Origin: Plasmodiophora brassicae | Lineage: Eukaryota > Endomyxa: Phytomyxea > Phytomyxea > Plasmodiophorida | DNA: 64,000 nt | Direction: 5' to 3' | Assembly (NCBI GenBank): GCA_036867785.1 | Contig: CP145412.1 | Location: 620,001-684,000 of the forward strand | Shown here: one piece after another, positions 21,836-33,311 of the stretch | Layout: every line of letters begins with the position of its first letter | Position numbering within the stretch: position 1 is the first letter of the stretch | Program-made: the position numbers and the translations under genes | The notes under the pieces: generated by a model | Database searches by the model: none | What the model was told of the DNA's origin: nothing | What the model saw: the letters and a program-made list of their open reading frames with translations, nothing else

Positions 21836-24800
21836 ATGGCCACGGGTGCGACGTCGTCTGCCGACGACCTGGCCGAACAGTATCGCGAGAAGCTTAGGCG
21901 TCTGGTGCCGGAATGGAAGCGCCAGAAGGAGGTGATCAAGGAGCTCGAAGCGCAGCTCGACGCCGAGCGACAGCGCGCGGACGCCGACGTCGAGAAGGAG
22001 CGGTCGCGAGCAGAGGACGCAGAGGCGCAGGTCGCCGCTTTACGAGGGAAGCTGATGAAACTCGTCCCAGAATGGAAACGTCTACAAGCTGTCGAAAAGG
22101 ACCTGAATGCGAAGTTGGAACGTGCGACAGCCGCCGTCCGCGAAGAGGTTTGAACCCTCGCATAGGCGTGGTTAGTGTACTAATGCGTTCTTTGCAGAGG
22201 CGAAAATCGTCCACCTCGTCTGAACTGGCGTCTCGATCCGTCGACGAGTTCGAGCGTCTGACGTCGGAGCTCAGCGATGCGAACCGTCAGCTTGCTGATT
22301 GTGAGTCGGAGAGAAGCCAACTTCGCAAAGCATTAGACGCTGCAGATGAGGAGATTGCCGACCTTGCAGAGGAGAAGAAAGACCTTGTGCGTGCCATCGA
22401 AAAGGCGAAACACGATTTGGACATCCTTAGACAGCGAGAAGCTGAAACGCAAGATGATCTGAACCGCGCCTTGGACGATATCGATAATCTTCGACAGGCA
22501 TTGGCAGTAGCGGAATCTCGCAACGTCAGTTATTTGTTCAACACGTGCTGGCTTTGCTTGTATTGATTGCAATATGTGTTTGCACCTTAGACTACAACAG
22601 AGCCTGACTTAACTGAAACGACCATTCTCAAAAGTCAACTGGAGAAGGCAGCCGACGAGCTCGAACGCCAACAGACTCAGTTCGATGCCGCTATTCGTAA
22701 ACAGGACGAAGACAGGGATGCTTTGCAATCTGTACTGAACGAGCTCAACACTCTGCGGGCAGAGTATGCCGACCTTCAAGGCGAACGTGATGATCTTGAG
22801 GAGAAACTGAAGGTCTCGTCATCACGCGCCGATGCAGAGGTTAGTTGATTATGCTTATATCGTTCTTCATGAAATATCTGATCATAAAATGTCAGACACA
22901 GTACGGCGATTCGTCATCCGAATCTGAAGGAGCAACACAAGAGCTGGAACAACTCACACTGGAACTTCATGAAGCTCGGCAGAGAGCAAGTGATCGCGAT
23001 CTCGTGTTTTCGAAGCACCTTGAATTAGTGCAGGCGCAAGAAGAGCTAGTAGCGAATTTCGATTTCGTCCGCAAGCAGCTTGACTCCAAGAACGCTACTA
23101 TCAAAAACCTGATCGCTGAGATGGAAATACTTCGCCACAGGCAGATGCGGACAGCCTCGACGTCAGACAAAGAACTCCAACAACTTCAGATGGAAATTGC
23201 TCGGCAGTCCTCTTTAATCGACAGGTTAACTTCCCAGCTTGTTGCAGCGCATGCTGAAGTTGACAAACAGGTACGCTGTCTGTTTGATGTTGCGTGTCGA
23301 GCTAATGTATGAATCAGGGTGCCAGAGTCCAGCGGCTGCAAGCGAAACTAGATAAGGCCTCAGAGCGCCCGACCAAAGCTGAGCTCCTTAAAGCTCGACA
23401 GGAGATCAAGTCGCTTACGAGGAAATTGGAAATGAGCGAAAGCGCGCTTGCTGCACTTCGGGACGACCTGGTCGGCTGCATGCGTTGGTCACATCGATTT
23501 ATCTGACGGCTTCTGTCTGCAGCGAAATGCGACCGCGGAGGTTGAGCATGCTCGTGATCTTCGTGTGGAAATTGAGCAGCTTCGTGCGAACGCGGCAGAG
23601 TTGGAACAAGCACACGAGGATGCCATTTCCGAGATTGCAGACCAGCTGCGTCAAGCGGAGCAGGACTTCGAATCGGTCAAGTCGCAGCTGTCAGCTAGCT
23701 ACGATGCTCGCGAGACAATGGAGAGCCAACTGGTACATGTGGGGCAGGGTTGGAAGGATATGTCGCTGATTTAAAATGCAGGATGCTCTGAAACAAGAAT
23801 CGGCGTCCACTGTGACCCAACTAAACGCTCAGATAGACGAACTGCGAACACAGTACAATGTTGTCGAAGCTGCTCGAAGCGCCCTTGTTGCCGATGGTGA
23901 TGCCCTCGATAAAGAGAATCAAGATCTTCAAGAAGAAGTACAACGGCTGAAGGAGGAACTGAGCCGCTTGGTTTCCGAAAACGTCAGGATGCCTCCCCAA
24001 ATGCCATCGTTTGTCTAACTGGAAATTGCAGGAATATGAGCGCAGACAGTCTGAAGAATTCCAGTCACAAGTTCCCGATCTTATGAACTCACAGGACGAA
24101 GGCCCTTTGCTCGTGAATAATACTGCTCCTGAAATCGAGGAGCTGCGCGCTTGCAACGTCGAGCTGCAGCGGGAGCTCGATTCTGTAAGAGCTGAACTCG
24201 AGAATCTAGATCGCCAAGAGGAAGTACATCGTCTTCAAGAGGAACTCAGTCGTTTGTTCTCCGAAAATGTCAGAGGGCTTTCCGGATGTCGTATTTTTCC
24301 TAATAGCGAATTATAGGAGGATGAGCGAAGTAAAGTTGAGCAGCTACAGGCGCGAATCGACGAGCTTGAGAATTCTCAGAGCAAGACCTCATTGTTTTTG
24401 AAGGGCGATTCTCCTGAGGTCGAGGAGTTGCGATCTCGCTTGTTTGAGTTACAGCAAGAACTGGATTCTGCAAGAACTGAAGCTCAGACTCGAGTCGAGT
24501 TGCTGGAGGTACGTACGCTCTCTCATGTAGTTGGAGTTAAGGTTGATGTTATATGCAGAATCAATTACAAGAAGCTGAGGAACGACGTGTTGAATTGTTA
24601 CTGGAGATCAACGTTCTCAAAGAGCACACCGCCAGTCCTCAAGAAGAATCAGCTGGAAACCTCAATGGAAACATCAAAGCTGTGCCGAATGGGGAGGTGC
24701 CCGATGCGAAGTTGCGCGATTCATTTTCCCATGTCACGTCATTCGAGGTAGGACTTTATGTGTACGAACACGATGATAATGTTCCTGCGATAATTGGTGG

Positions 24801-27087
24801 TTTATGCAGCCGCAGCCACTTGAGGCCAGTGGCAGTTCAAGTTCCTCGTTGGTGGATGACGTGGAATACGAAATCCGCGAAGTACGTCAGGACGATGTGC
24901 CTGAGGAGCTTCTGACGCTTCGGCAAAGCAACAATGAATTGCTACTGCAAATCGAAGCGCTGCGGTCCGTGGCAGATTCTTTACCTGACGTACGTTGGTG
25001 AGCCACTTTACTAGAAATTGTACCTCATTAGTCAAGTGGTTTAGGGCAATGCTGCTGCCCAAGAGATTGCCCAGCTTAAATCGACCATAGAGGGTCTCGA
25101 GCTGGAGGCAAATGAGAACTCTGTCGAATTGGAGCGCCTCCGTGACGCCAACGCACGTTTGCAACGAGAGCTCAAGCATCTTCAGGCGAAAAACGATGTT
25201 GAGTCTCAGCTGCAAATTGAAACGCTTGAGGTTCTCTCGCCGCCGCTTCATACGTGCGTTGCTGGTGCTGAACTGTATGCAAATTGCAGGAGCAAGTCCT
25301 TGAGTTGGAACATGAGCGCTCCAAGTCCACGTTGGAATTGAATAGCCTGCGCGAACAAGTCCAGCGCTTGAAGGGGAATTCCTTAGATTCCCAAGAAGCG
25401 TCACGAGCCAGGGAAACCGCACTTCGCGAGGAGCTTCGTCAAAAGCAACTGCAACTTGACAACGCTGTACAGTCGTCGAAGGCGCTACAGAAGAAACTTC
25501 ACGAACTGAGCTCTTCGTTATCGGTGACGAACGAGGAACTTGCCAGCCGAAGGAAGGAGTTGGGCTCTTTGCAGGAAAAGGTTGCCTTGCTTGATGCCAT
25601 GTCCGCGGAAAACAAGTGCCTGCGCGACAAGCTCGACGATGTCACTGAGCAGCTCGATATGATGAAGTCTGCATTGAGAACCGATGACGTTCAAGCGCAG
25701 TTGGCGGATAGGGCTGAAGAAGTCGAGACACTGCGTGGCCTGCTGAAGGAAAAGGAAGCGTCCATTAAAGATGAACGTCACGCAGCAACCAAGCAAAGGA
25801 AGAAATTGGAAAAGGAGTTGGCTTCTCTTCGCGAAGAATTGGAGAAGGCAGTGGAGCTGAGTCAGCGTTCTAAAGAAGACAAGCCGCACAAAGCGCCGTC
25901 GCCGACTCAAGGTGGCGCTATTCGTGAAGCCTACGAAATTGAGATCTCTGGTCTGAAGCAGCAGATCACGGATCTCACCACGCAGCTACAAGAACTGAAG
26001 GCTAGCCAGAATACCCAGCGCATTCGAAGTCATGCTCCTGGATCGGCGGTACCGTTACGAGCGCCACCAGCTGCTGCGATTCCGCGCAATCCAGTGCGTC
26101 TGGCAGCGGATGCTCGTGAGGACCACACACCTAAACCTACTTCTGAGTTTGAAGAGAAGTATCGCGACCTTGAACGCCGAACCATCACGCTTGTCGGGTT
26201 GTACGCGGAGCTACGAGGTATTTGAACCATGTTTTAACCCATGGTCGTATGCTAAGGGCTGCTGTACAGAGAACTATATTATCGCGCTCGAGAAGCTGCA
26301 AAGTGGCAGGCAAGCTTCAAGCGACAAAGAACCCGACACCCGTTCAACGATTCAGGCCGCTGCGAAGTCGCCGCCAGCAACGTCGGCCGCCCCATCTAAG
26401 CCTAGGTCATCGTCTCTATTACAGTCCTTCACAAAACTGTTCCGCCGGCAGTTGTATGACGAGAACGGCAAGCCAATTGCTATCGCTGACATGGTATTAT
26501 TTACGTTTGAATCGAACGTCGTTCGAGAATGCTTACTGTCATTGCAGACTGAGGACACTCAGTTCGTGTATGATCCAGTCCTCAAAAAGTATGTCGACGT
26601 CAACGCGCCAGCATCAGAGCCGAGCAAGCCTGCGCTTCCACCTCCACGACCGTCATCTTCTGCGTCTACTCCAGCAACCGGTCCTCGTCCGACTCCTGCA
26701 GGTGGTGCCGGTCTCACACGCCGTACTGGTACGGCCTCCCGCTATGCGCTTCCGGATGGCATATCGTTGCCCAGCGCTGCCGCACCTGCACCGTCGGTTT
26801 CGTCTTCCATCGGCCCAGTGCAAGCATTGCCAGCGAAAGCTGTGTCTGTTCCTCCAGGAGAGTACAGCCCGTTGCCGATCTCTTCCATCGACATGCTGCC
26901 TCGATCCGACGCAGCGGTCGTGGTGATGCTGCATTCTATGGTCGCTGAGCTCCGGTACGAGAAACGCCAGATCCTAGACAAAGTTCGCGTTATGAGTCAC
27001 TCGGTTCGCGATAAGCTTGCGTCCGGCGGCTGCGACGACCGCCCGTCGGCAATCACTATCCCAGTGTCTAGAGCTGTTTACGGGTAA
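21836..27087 (+). CDS. Long coiled-coil protein with a Sec16-like C-terminal motif
   Basis: Fourteen exons join in frame: 21836-22147, 22198-22524, 22591-22839, 22896-23270, 23318-23470, 23523-23732, 23782-23982, 24032-24268, 24317-24508, 24559-24747, 24810-24989, 25045-25230, 25290-26217 and 26270-27087, for about 1518 residues. The first ~1200 residues are heptad coiled coil without proline. A proline- and serine-rich tail follows. In it, FVYDPVLKKYVDVNAP and a run of prolines resemble the short conserved motif near the C-terminus of Sec16, the ER-exit-site scaffold. A golgin- or exit-site-tether role is inference. A stop-free 54-nt stretch at 26494-26547 has GT-AG ends and may be a further intron. 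Confidence 0.82.
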
Positions 27088-27368
27088 GGAGACCTCGCCA
27101 TGCGAAAGCGGCTTCCAGCTTTTTCTAACGGCTCCGCCTTGCCAGGATCGCGACGGCCGTCGGTGTTGCATCCGCTATCATATCGTTGACGTGATCAGCG
27201 CACACATAGATTCATCCAGTATAAATATTGCACATGCGGTTGATTGGTAGATCCGAACGCGTTCATCAGTGAAGCACCGTGGAGGTACAAGAGAGCAGCT
27301 GATCGGAGGGCGGGCCGAGGGCAGCCGCGTTATTTTGACTTTGCGCACTTTCCGGCGGCGCGCTCGGC

Positions 27369-29470
27369 ATGACGACCGATGCGATGGCGCGTGATGCAGG
27401 CGACGCTGCGATGCCGGTCGACGCCAAGGAATCACAGGGACAGCCAACTGAGACGCGCCCCGGTGACCGCACCGATGACGACGAGGCAGTTGCGCTGGCG
27501 GAGATGCATAAGGACAACGGCAATGCGCTATTTCGAGGTACCTCGTAGCGGTCGATCGTCGAGGTTGCGCCTAGGTTTACATTCGTCATCAGACCATAGA
27601 TACGCCGGGGCGCTGCAGAGTTACACGAATGCGATAGAGACGTATCCGACGGCTGTCTATTATTCCAACCGGGCTTTTTGTCACATCCGATTGGAGAATT
27701 TCGGTCTTGCAATATTGGACGCCACCAAAGCTCTGGAACTTGACCCTGCATTCATCAAGGCGTATGGCACAGATTTTACGATTGTACCCGTCTGGGGTAA
27801 CTAAGTGCTCGTGCAGATATTATCGGCGAGGAGGGGCGTACTTTGGCCTAGGGAAGTATCGCTCTGCGCTGAAGGATTTCGAACGGGTACACAAAATATA
27901 CCCGAAGAACCCGGACGCGCTCGCGAAATACAAAGAGTTGGTTGGCAGGCCGGGTTTGTGACTTCAGCTATGCTCACAGTCTGCTTAGGTGCAAAAAGGC
28001 AGTGACGGAAGCTGCCTTCTTCGAAGCGATCCAGTCTGATCGAACCAAGCTCCCATCTGAACTATTTGATTGGAAATCGATACCGTTGTCATCGTCGTAC
28101 GATGGCCCCCACATTCCTGACGAAGGGGTCGATATGGACTTCGTCAAGGCTATGGTGGCCCACTTCAAAGACCAAAAGTCGATTGCAAAGCGATACGCAG
28201 TCAGGATACTCACTGAGATCGTCGAACAGTTCAGGAGGTCTGCCTTGTCGTTTCAAACGCATCATCAACGCGTGGTGACATTCTGCCCAGGACGCCAACC
28301 CTGGTCGACATCAACGTTGACGAAAGCGAAACCTTCACGGTCTGTGGTGACATTCATGGGCAATTTTATGATCTCCTGAACATTTGGGAACTGAACGGAC
28401 TGCCTGCCGTCGGCAACCGATACTGTAAGCACCTGTAAAGTTGCATGTCTCACTCCAAACTAACAAAGGTATGCAGTGTTCAATGGCGACTTCGTAGGTT
28501 GGTACAGCGTCTGCTAAGGTGCACGGTTGGTATAATCGGTTGCTGACGATCGTTACTAGACCGTGGGTCGTTCTCGGCCGAATGTATCTTCACCCTCTTC
28601 GCCCTAAAGCTTGCTGACAATTCCATCATTTACCTGAGCCGAGGAAATCACGAATCAAGGACGATGAACTCGATCTACGGTAACTACCACGTGCGATTTA
28701 ATGTATCGTTCCATTTCGTCCTTATTCGCGTGTTGCAGGCTTCCAAGGCGAGGTCATGCACAAGTACGATGCGAACGTATATGACCTGTTCTGCGAGGCG
28801 TTCTGTCTCATTCCTCTGGCGCACGTTCTTCGCGGTAACCCAGCCGAGAAGAATGTCCTTGTTCTGCACGGTGGCCTATTTAGTAGCGATGGTGTCACGC
28901 TCGACGATATTCGTGCGATCAACCGCAACCAACAACCGCCTGATTCCGGTTTAATGTGTGAACTGCTGTGGAGTGACCCGCAGCCCGTCCCAGGTCGTTC
29001 CCCGTCGAAACGTGGCGTTGGTGTGGCGTTTGGGCCGGTATCCTATTCGCTTCATGATGTCGTCCTGCTCTCACGTTGGTTCCAATAGGATGTGACGAAG
29101 GCCTTCCTGGATGCGAACAACCTGAAGATGCTCGTCAGATCGCATGAAGTGAAAGACGAGGGCTACGAAGTCGAATGCGATGGCAGCCTTGTGACCGTAT
29201 TCTCTGCTCCGAAATGTCAGTTGATTTCTGTATCTCGTGTTGCAGTGCCTCACGCTGAATGCCTTCCTTTGTGTAGACTGTGATCAACTCGACAACAAGG
29301 GTGCCTTCATCCGGTTCGACTACAACCTCAACCCGAAGTACACGTCCTTCACTTCCGTCGTAAGTGTCTGGTCATCGTTTCCCGTCAGGCACAACGGTCT
29401 GATATCATCTGTCCAGCCTCACCCACCTGTCAAGCCGATGGCGTACGCTCGACCGTTCATGCCAATGTAG
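27369..29470 (+). CDS. PPP5C: Serine/threonine protein phosphatase 5 (TPR-PPP)
   Basis: Eleven exons: 27369-27537, 27593-27761, 27817-27957, 27989-28237, 28291-28424, 28477-28497, 28560-28679, 28739-29037, 29089-29215, 29277-29359 and 29417-29470, for 521 residues. Residues ~45-150 are TPRs (ALFRDHRYAGALQSYTNAI, YYRRGGAYFGLGKY). The PPP core has GDIHGQFYD, GDFVDRG, RGNHE and HGGLF, with the PP5-type tail VKPMAYARPFMPM. TPRs bind Hsp90 and relieve autoinhibition in known PP5. Odd points: a 21-nt microexon carries GDFV, intron 3 is only 31 nt, and the normally invariant SAPNYC reads SAPKYC across a splice junction. Confidence 0.93.
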
Positions 29471-29627
29471 AAATGAATTCTGTAATGACCGTCCCGGTAA
29501 CGGGGTTCCTAACTGTTCTTCCTGGATGTACACTGTGGTTCGTTGTTGCTGAAACAGAGTCACTCTGACCCATCGGTCTCGGTCGTAGGACGGGCATGTA
29601 CGCCCGGCGGGTGCATTTCCACAGTCG

Positions 29628-29655
29628 GTGACGTCATTGTGAGCAATGACGTCAC
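29628..29655. promoter_or_regulatory. Paired CRE-like TGACGTCA inverted repeat
   Basis: Two TGACGTCA palindromes face each other as 11-bp perfect arms around a 6-bp spacer, about 95 bp upstream of the next gene's ATG. TGACGTCA is the classic bZIP (CREB/ATF) site, so this is a plausible promoter element of the kinase gene. Function is inferred from position and motif only. Confidence 0.5.
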
Positions 29656-29749
29656 GGCCGGGTGGGTCGTTCCGATGTAAGGATGTCGTTCCTCCACATT
29701 GCAACCGTCTGCGACGCGCTATCAGTATCGTTTCCGCATTCAATCTTGT

Positions 29750-31146
29750 ATGGGCGGTATGGGCATTGCATCGTCGTCAGTGCCTGGGTCCCAGCGGGGT
29801 CGCAAGCTGTCCATCGGCACCATCCTGCACGGGCACGACCTCGTCGTCGACAGGTCCGCCTTGCTAGGATCCGGCTCGTTCGGCGCGGTGCATCTGGCGC
29901 ACGACAAGACCGTCTCCAGCGATGTCGCCGTCAAAGTCATACCGTTCTCGAAGACGTCGATCGACGAGGATCGTGAAGCGTTCGAGGTGGAGGTAAGCGC
30001 CCTGGAGTCGCTCGCCGACTCGGACCATGTCGTCGGCATCGAGCGCAGCTTCACGATCAATGACAACAAGGCCGGCGTCATCGTCATGGAGGTAGGCCTG
30101 CCCCCCGCGACACCGACCGCGCCCTGCATCTGACAGTGTCGTAGCTGGCTGATGGCCAAGACCTTGACGAGTACCTGCAGGAACATGGCGACTGCCTTGA
30201 CCGGGACACCGTCCTGTGGATCGCCGTCCGCCTGGCCATTGCGGTTCGTCTTGTCGTTCCCGATCGCGATGGTATCCTGATCGGCTGCTCAGTTACGTGA
30301 CCTGCACGAGGCCGGCTGGGTGCATCGCGATGTCAAATGCGGCAACATCCTCCTGTACAGGGACGCCGATGGGCACCTGTCCAACATCAAGCTGTGCGAT
30401 TTCGGCCTGGTGGCGAAGGCGGGCGAACCCGTCGAGCAGGTCGCGGGCACTCTCCAGTACATGGTCAGTGAGCATGCTCGTCTGGCATAGCATCGGCCAC
30501 GTTCTGATGCGACGTGTGTGTGTGTGTGTCTGGGGTTTAGTCTGACGTCCTGGTTCGCGGATACAACGGGCTCATCACGCCGCCGAAACCGAGGCCCGCA
30601 GACGACATGTTCGCGTTCGCCTGCGTCATGCTCGAACTGATGGGCGGCGTCGAGGAGTTCGACGAGTGGCACGACCTGCGCCTCGTGCGGATGGAGAACG
30701 ACGTCCGCAAGCGGGACCGGCTACGATTCCCGAAACGGATCCGCACGACGTACCGTCATGACCTGCTGGACCTGCTGGAGCAGTGCTGGCACGATGACTG
30801 GCGGTGGCGCCCGTCGGCCAACGACATCGTCGACCTGCTCGAGGAGATCAACCCATCGGGGATCGTCACCACACGTCGCCCTAGCACATGTTCCCGGAGG
30901 ACGCGTTCGCAACCCGGATCCACCTGCCGCGAACCGTCGTCCGCATCCGAAGCCGGTGCCCATACCGAACGCACCTGCACGCCCGGATCGGATCGGTCGG
31001 CGTGCTCCGAAGAGGCAGGCGCTCCGGTCAAGGCGGCGTCCGGCGCCTCGAAGCGCTCCCGTTCCAGTACCGCGACGCCAGCGCCCGGCGGCGTCGTCGA
31101 GGGACCCGGCGGGATCGCGTCTCGTGTCAAACGTCGCCGCCGCTGA
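29750..31146 (+). CDS. Divergent serine/threonine protein kinase with basic tail
   Basis: Exons 29750-30091, 30145-30243, 30293-30463 and 30541-31146, all phase 0, give 405 residues. The kinase domain (about 35-310) has GSGSFGAVHLA, VAVKVI with the ATP-binding Lys, the VHRDVKCGN catalytic loop and CDFGLV. The activation segment GTLQYM is followed by an unusual VRGYNGLITPPKP stretch instead of an APE motif, and then DDMFAFACVMLEL. About 95 Ser/Pro/Arg-rich residues end in KRRRR, a likely nuclear signal. No subfamily is named with confidence. Intron 3 holds a TG dinucleotide run. A slightly later ATG at 29759 is an equally good start. Confidence 0.8.
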
Positions 31147-31634
31147 TGCTCTCCTGCGTTATACCACTCCCTGCCATTCCTTAAACCAAACGTTCTTCGC
31201 TCCCATCATCATCGCCGCCTTCATGCGTCGCTTCGAGTTCCGCAGTGGAAACACGCGGGTCCGGTCTGGGGCGTGAGCGCAAGCACGTTCGCAGTGGGAC
31301 TTCAGTTGGGTGTCTGCCGCCGGTTGGAGTCGGAGGACAGGGACAGCTGGCAGTTGCAGTCACGCAGAAACCCAGAAATATCGCGCCCCCGGTGTGACTG
31401 CGGTGGGGGGACAGCTGGCAGTGTGCACGCCCACGGTTAGCCGACTGCGTCGGAGACTGGCGGGTCCATCCCGCTAGTACGTATACCCAGGCAGGTACTC
31501 GTGGCCGTCACACACAGGCGCAGAGAGGGGGGTTCCAACCTGACCCGAGGGGGTGGGACTCTGACTGACCGTCCGACGTTCGAGATCGGCAACGCGCCGC
31601 CGCCACTCGCTGCTGTCGGGCGACCACCAGCCTA
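31147..31634. other. Intergenic gap, nothing recognised
   Basis: Between the kinase stop and the Rab start lie 488 bp that contain only short unsupported frames. No repeat, RNA gene or clear promoter motif was seen. Confidence 0.4.
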
Positions 31635-32523
31635 ATGTCGTCCGGGGCCGACCTGAAATGCGTTCTGCTCGGGCAGAAGAACGTCGGGAAGACATCCATA
31701 TGTACTACGTGTCATGTGCGGCGGTGTGAGCAACAAGCCCTGACCGGTTCCGTGCTCAGTTAACAGATACGTGTACCAGGAGTTCGCGCCAACGTCAATG
31801 GTATCGGCTCGCTGTCGGGTCGCTCTCGAGCCATACAATAACGTATCGGGTTTCCAGACGATCGGGGCGTACTTCGCTGTGAAATCGTGCCGCCTCCCGT
31901 CCGGGTCGTCGTACAGCGTCGCCATCTGGGACACCGCCGGTGAAGGTCAGTGCATTACTACGGGGCGCCAGGCCTGTGCTCCAGCAGTGACATTGTGCTC
32001 CTGCAGAGAGGTTCGACAGCCTGACGAATTTCTACTGTATGGCATTTGGGCGTGATTGGGGCGTACGCCGCTGACCTCGCTGGCCAGGTCGTGGGGCACA
32101 GGCCGCCGTCGTCGTCTACGATATCACCAGCCTGACGTCGTTCCAGCGCATCGAGCGATGGATCGAGAAGATCAACAACGAGGCACACAACGACTGCGTC
32201 ATCGTCTTTGCCGGCAACAAGCGTACGCCTGCGTCCACCTTCGCCCCGCAATCACGAATCATTGAACGCCTTTGTCAGTGGACGTCGTCGAAGAGACGCC
32301 AACGAAACGACAAGTCGAGTTCGCAGACGCCCAGGCGCTGGCCAACAGGCACGCCGGTGAAGCCTTCGAGGTGTCGGCCAAGACGGGCGCCGGCGTCGCC
32401 GACGTGTTCGACGCCGTCGTGCGCCTGTCCATACGACGAACATCGCTGGACCAGCCGAGCGCCCACGATGACGCCGTCGCCGTCGGCGCAGGCTCGTCCT
32501 CGCAGCCGTCGAGATGCTGCTGA
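31635..32523 (+). CDS. Rab-family small GTPase (Rab5/21-like) with Q-to-E change
   Basis: Exons 31635-31708, 31767-31800, 31858-31945, 32007-32036, 32088-32222 and 32279-32523 give 201 residues. G-box motifs: P-loop GQKNVGKTS, switch I PTSMTIGAYF, switch II WDTAGEERFDSL, GNKLD and VSAKTG. The C-terminus SRCC fits double geranylgeranylation. Switch II normally reads DTAGQERF; here the catalytic Gln is Glu, encoded across an intron with unambiguous GT-AG ends, which should slow GTP hydrolysis. Family position near the endosomal Rab5 group is inferred from ICTTYVYQEF and RGAQAAVVVYDIT. The six exons are tiny, the smallest 30 nt. Confidence 0.88.
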
Positions 32524-32592
32524 GCACCACCAGCTACCCCGCTCTGTGCTGTTGTTAAACCCCCCGACAATGTGTAATCGTCTGTGTATCGA

Positions 32593-33207
32593 TTACGTCG
32601 ACGGGACGATCAGCTCCCAGTTGCGAATGAACCGCAGGGCCAGGAACCCGCAGACGACGTGCAGGGCCTGCAGGGCGACCTGGACGATGGTGAACACGCC
32701 GAAATGCTGAACGCGAAGCGCGATGCTGTCGGCGTACACGTTGCGACAGCTGCTGGCGTTCGGGGCGCCCATGGCCGCCTCCCACATGCAGCCGTTCGCC
32801 TTCTGGAACAGGGCCTGCTTCGTCGGGCTCTTCCTGTCCCATTTCCGGTTGACGACCTGGGACGAGATCTGGGGCGGCGACCGCGTGATGGCGACCAGCA
32901 CCAGGGCCAGCCAGACGACGCACAGGACCTGCAGGCAGATCGCCAGGCGGATGCCGACCTTCTGCCGCTGGTACGACCCGAACCCGGCGATGACGGCGAC
33001 GCAGATCGTCACCCAGACGTTGACGAACGCGGCGTGGAACACGACGTAGTCGCCGTTGCGGTCCAGGTACTCGGTGCCCGACCAGACGTACAGGCCGAGC
33101 ACGATGGACCAGACGAGGACGAACCCGCTGACGCAGTAGTACAGGAGGACGGGGATCGGCATGGCCGACATCTTGACCAGCCTGGGCGACGACGACGACG
33201 ACGTCAT
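32593..33207 (-). CDS. Four-TM membrane protein, tetraspanin-like
   Basis: A single exon of 204 residues. Hydrophobic segments lie near residues 18-42, 56-79, 87-109 and 172-195. The loop between the third and fourth segments is about 60 residues and has two cysteines (CMWEA and SCRN) but no CCG motif. The layout is tetraspanin-like, while the missing CCG keeps it outside the classical family. It is intronless among intron-bearing neighbours. Function is unknown, and a plasma-membrane or endomembrane site is inferred from topology only. It ends 69 bp from the convergent Rab gene. Confidence 0.7.
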   Translation of the reverse strand: MTSSSSSPRLVKMSAMPIPVLLYYCVSGFVLVWSIVLGLYVWSGTEYLDRNGDYVVFHAAFVNVWVTICVAVIAGFGSYQRQKVGIRLAICLQVLCVVWLALVLVAITRSPPQISSQVVNRKWDRKSPTKQALFQKANGCMWEAAMGAPNASSCRNVYADSIALRVQHFGVFTIVQVALQALHVVCGFLALRFIRNWELIVPST

Positions 33208-33311
33208 TAGATAGGGGTGTCACACGGGCGAATAGCACTATAGCGACGCGGCTTCCGGTCTCGCGGCCCCACCACACGACCGGATTAATCCAAACGCCAC
33301 TGGGTTATGCA

